From contig JAUIFF010000011.1 of assembly GCA_030429545.1 (NCBI GenBank), positions 124,001 to 188,000 of the forward strand: DNA of 64,000 bases. Reading direction: 5' to 3'. The notes below the pieces were generated by a model, which worked only from the letters and a program-made list of their open reading frames with translations, ran no database searches and was not told the origin of the DNA. The DNA is from Polyangia bacterium (lineage in GTDB: Bacteria; Myxococcota_A; Polyangia; Nannocystales; Nannocystaceae). How positions within the stretch are numbered: the stretch's first letter is position 1; the number at the start of each line of letters is the position of its first letter. A program made the position numbers and the translations under genes. This document shows positions 62,720-64,000 of the stretch, one piece after another.

Positions 62720-63326
62720 GACCCTCCCACCCACAGCGTCGGCGACCGCTGTGGAAATTTGTAATGGGTTGAGAGCACAACGCTTTCGTGCGCAACCACA
62801 AAGGTTGTCCACACGTTGTGCACAATTGTGAATTCAGGGGCGGGACATCTACATCCGAACCTGGCGTCCCCTCAGACGTTCACAGGCTGACCACCCCCGG
62901 TCGAAGTCTTCTACTCGCCAAGGTGCTCCCGGGGCAACCCACCTGTCCGGCCTTATTGATAACTCGCCGGGATCAGGGGAGGTTTTTTTTCACACCCGGC
63001 CCCGCAGCCCGTTTGGCAGCTGTTGTGCGATCCGCGGGCACACATGGATCCAGTTGTGATCACAGATCAATTTTCGCCCGGGGGGACGGTCGTGCAACAT
63101 CGGCGTGACAGTAAGCGGGTTTGCGGGGTTTGGACCCTTCAAGTCGGCTTGCCAAGCGGGTTTGCGGGGCCCGCCAATTTCCCTGTCGGCCCTTGTGCCA
63201 ACCTAGCCAAAAAGACAGACCGAAGATCTCGACCGCGATCGAGAATTTCTTGGCCTGTAACCTTGATCGACGCTGGCCGTTTATGGATCGGGTCTCGGAC
63301 CTGTTCGTCCGCACAGGGTCGCGGGT
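62720..63326. other. Putative oriC region upstream of dnaA
   Basis: A 607-bp gene-free region between dnaA and the protease gene. It contains DnaA-box-like sequences TTGTCCACA (62805-62813) and the palindromic TTGTGCACAA (62816-62825), followed by CACAATTGTG (62821-62830), a weaker TGTGGAAAT (62750-62758), and further TTGTG elements including the palindrome TGTGATCACA (63055-63064). AT-richer patches (around 62955-62965 and 63060-63075) could serve as unwinding regions. A 16-bp direct repeat lies at 63113-63169. Adjacent dnaA makes an origin plausible; activity is not shown. Confidence 0.65.
63113..63169. repeat. 16-bp direct repeat pair in the oriC candidate
   Basis: AAGCGGGTTTGCGGGG occurs exactly at 63113-63128 and 63154-63169, start-to-start distance 41 bp (about four helical turns). 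It could be a binding-site pair for an origin or promoter protein, or simple duplication. Confidence 0.7.
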
Positions 63327-64000
63327 TCACCGGCGACGGCGCCACACGAGCATCGGCACGACCACCAACAGATCGGCAAGCCCACCCGGGTCGTTCGCCG
63401 AATACATGCAACTACAACCTTCTTCGGGTTCAGGCGGCATGGTATCCAAACACGCAGCATCGTCTAACTGCTGGCAACTCGGGGCGAGATCGACCCCAGT
63501 GGCCTCGGCGATCCACGGCAACGCCGTCGCCACAACTCCGTAAATTCCCTCGCCTGCGCCGCACGGTGGTACCCCACGCGACGTGATGCCCAACAACCGG
63601 TATTCGCCATTTTCGAGTTGGATAAACACCGGACCGCCCGAATCGCCATTGCACGAATCCCGCCCTGACGCCCCGGCCACAAACTCGTATCCCGAGGGTG
63701 AAAAGCGCTGAATCGGCAGCACAACTTCGCGCTTGTTGCCCAGCTCATCCATCATGAGGTTGTCGTTTTCATCGACGTCCCGGGTCGCCCCAAACCCGAC
63801 CAAGCGCACCGCCGCGTCCTCGCCCAAAACCGCGGTATCCCACTGCTCCTGGTCGGTGAGCGGCGCAATAAACTCGACCCCATTGAGCTGTTCGACCAGG
63901 CGGATATAACCAAAATCAAACCGGTCCCAAGGGCAATCTTCGCTGCTCGGACAAAAATCGGGATGGAGGCCGACTTCACTGGCAGAGCCGATGAGCGAAG
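63327..64000 (-). CDS. Trypsin-like (S1) serine protease with MYXO-CTERM, truncated by window end
   Basis: The frame runs uninterrupted to the right edge, so the N-terminal part is missing. The visible 224 residues include the Asp region DRFDFGYIRL and the nucleophile segment SCNGDSGGPVFIQ of chymotrypsin-family proteases; the catalytic His should lie beyond the edge. The C-terminus EEGCSCMYSANDPGG...LVWRRRR matches MYXO-CTERM, so the enzyme is probably exported and surface-sorted. Calling a start inside the window would be wrong, since conserved residues lie upstream of the first possible in-frame starts. Confidence 0.88.
   Translation of the reverse strand, partial: SLIGSASEVGLHPDFCPSSEDCPWDRFDFGYIRLVEQLNGVEFIAPLTDQEQWDTAVLGEDAAVRLVGFGATRDVDENDNLMMDELGNKREVVLPIQRFSPSGYEFVAGASGRDSCNGDSGGPVFIQLENGEYRLLGITSRGVPPCGAGEGIYGVVATALPWIAEATGVDLAPSCQQLDDAACLDTMPPEPEEGCSCMYSANDPGGLADLLVVVPMLVWRRRR

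Noticed and set aside
63055..63064. TGTGATCACA as a CRP-type cAMP receptor site
   Set aside because: Classical CRP sites have a 6-bp spacer between TGTGA and TCACA; here the half-sites abut, so it is kept only as a palindrome.

Overview
The window is GC-rich bacterial chromosome that looks like a myxobacterium of the Nannocystis/Plesiocystis/Enhygromyxa group (Myxococcota, Nannocystales). The assignment is an inference from several traits seen together: three MYXO-CTERM type C-termini (Gly-Cys-x-Cys, hydrophobic stretch, Arg cluster), nine predicted lipoproteins, many with Thr/Ser/Asp/Gly-rich linkers, myxobacterial Cys-rich repeats, a kinase-TPR receptor and a 2597-residue TPR protein. There are no insertion sequences, phage genes or CRISPR arrays. 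The right end holds dnaA with a likely replication origin.

Layout. 1-5.2 kb: helicase HrpB, then two divergent citrate synthase paralogues, one carrying an N-terminal DNA-binding domain, separated by an AT-rich intergenic region full of dyads. 5.2-9.7 kb: a strong terminator, an FG-GAP lipoprotein, tRNA-Val(TAC), a sulfotransferase and a membrane-anchored coiled-coil protein. 9.8-12.1 kb: an APH-type kinase, a JmjC/cupin-8 oxygenase and a repetitive lipoprotein. 12.1-16.1 kb: CorA, a LeuB-type dehydrogenase, a lipoprotein and a DUF938 methyltransferase. 16.2-21.3 kb: three surface lipoproteins (caspase-like, Cys-rich/fibrinogen-like, clan GH-A-like). 21.4-29.2 kb: the giant TPR protein. 29.7-36.6 kb: an S46 peptidase, a DUF4114/TSP3 surface protein, a CapA-like lipoprotein and a propeller-like protein.

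36.8-49.1 kb: a ferredoxin-adenylyl cyclase-globin fusion; the 2-oxoglutarate dehydrogenase operon sucA-sucB-lpd; divergent from it a two-gene operon of unknown function (TelA-like helical protein plus an orphan); GAPDH; and a lipoprotein. 49.4-57.6 kb: a Ser/Thr kinase-TPR protein, a thioredoxin-like protein, a gene that appears frameshifted twice, a UbiA prenyltransferase, threonine aldolase and a HEAT lipoprotein with three dyads upstream. 57.7-64 kb: DusC, a small conserved protein, Asd, PyrC, DnaA, a putative oriC and a truncated trypsin-like protease.

Functional themes. Central carbon metabolism recurs (two citrate synthases, the complete 2-oxoglutarate dehydrogenase complex, GAPDH), and one citrate synthase-like protein looks as if it could act as a regulator. 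Sensing is represented by the Fe-S/cyclase/globin fusion and the kinase-TPR receptor. The remainder is a large surface and secreted repertoire. AT-rich elements of about 20 bp with a core near TTATTTGTAT..GCA recur throughout, often just past stop codons, and no annotated feature explains them. The most noteworthy candidates are the ferredoxin-cyclase-globin fusion, the HTH-citrate synthase module, the lipid-anchored caspase-like protein and the TelA-like/orphan operon.
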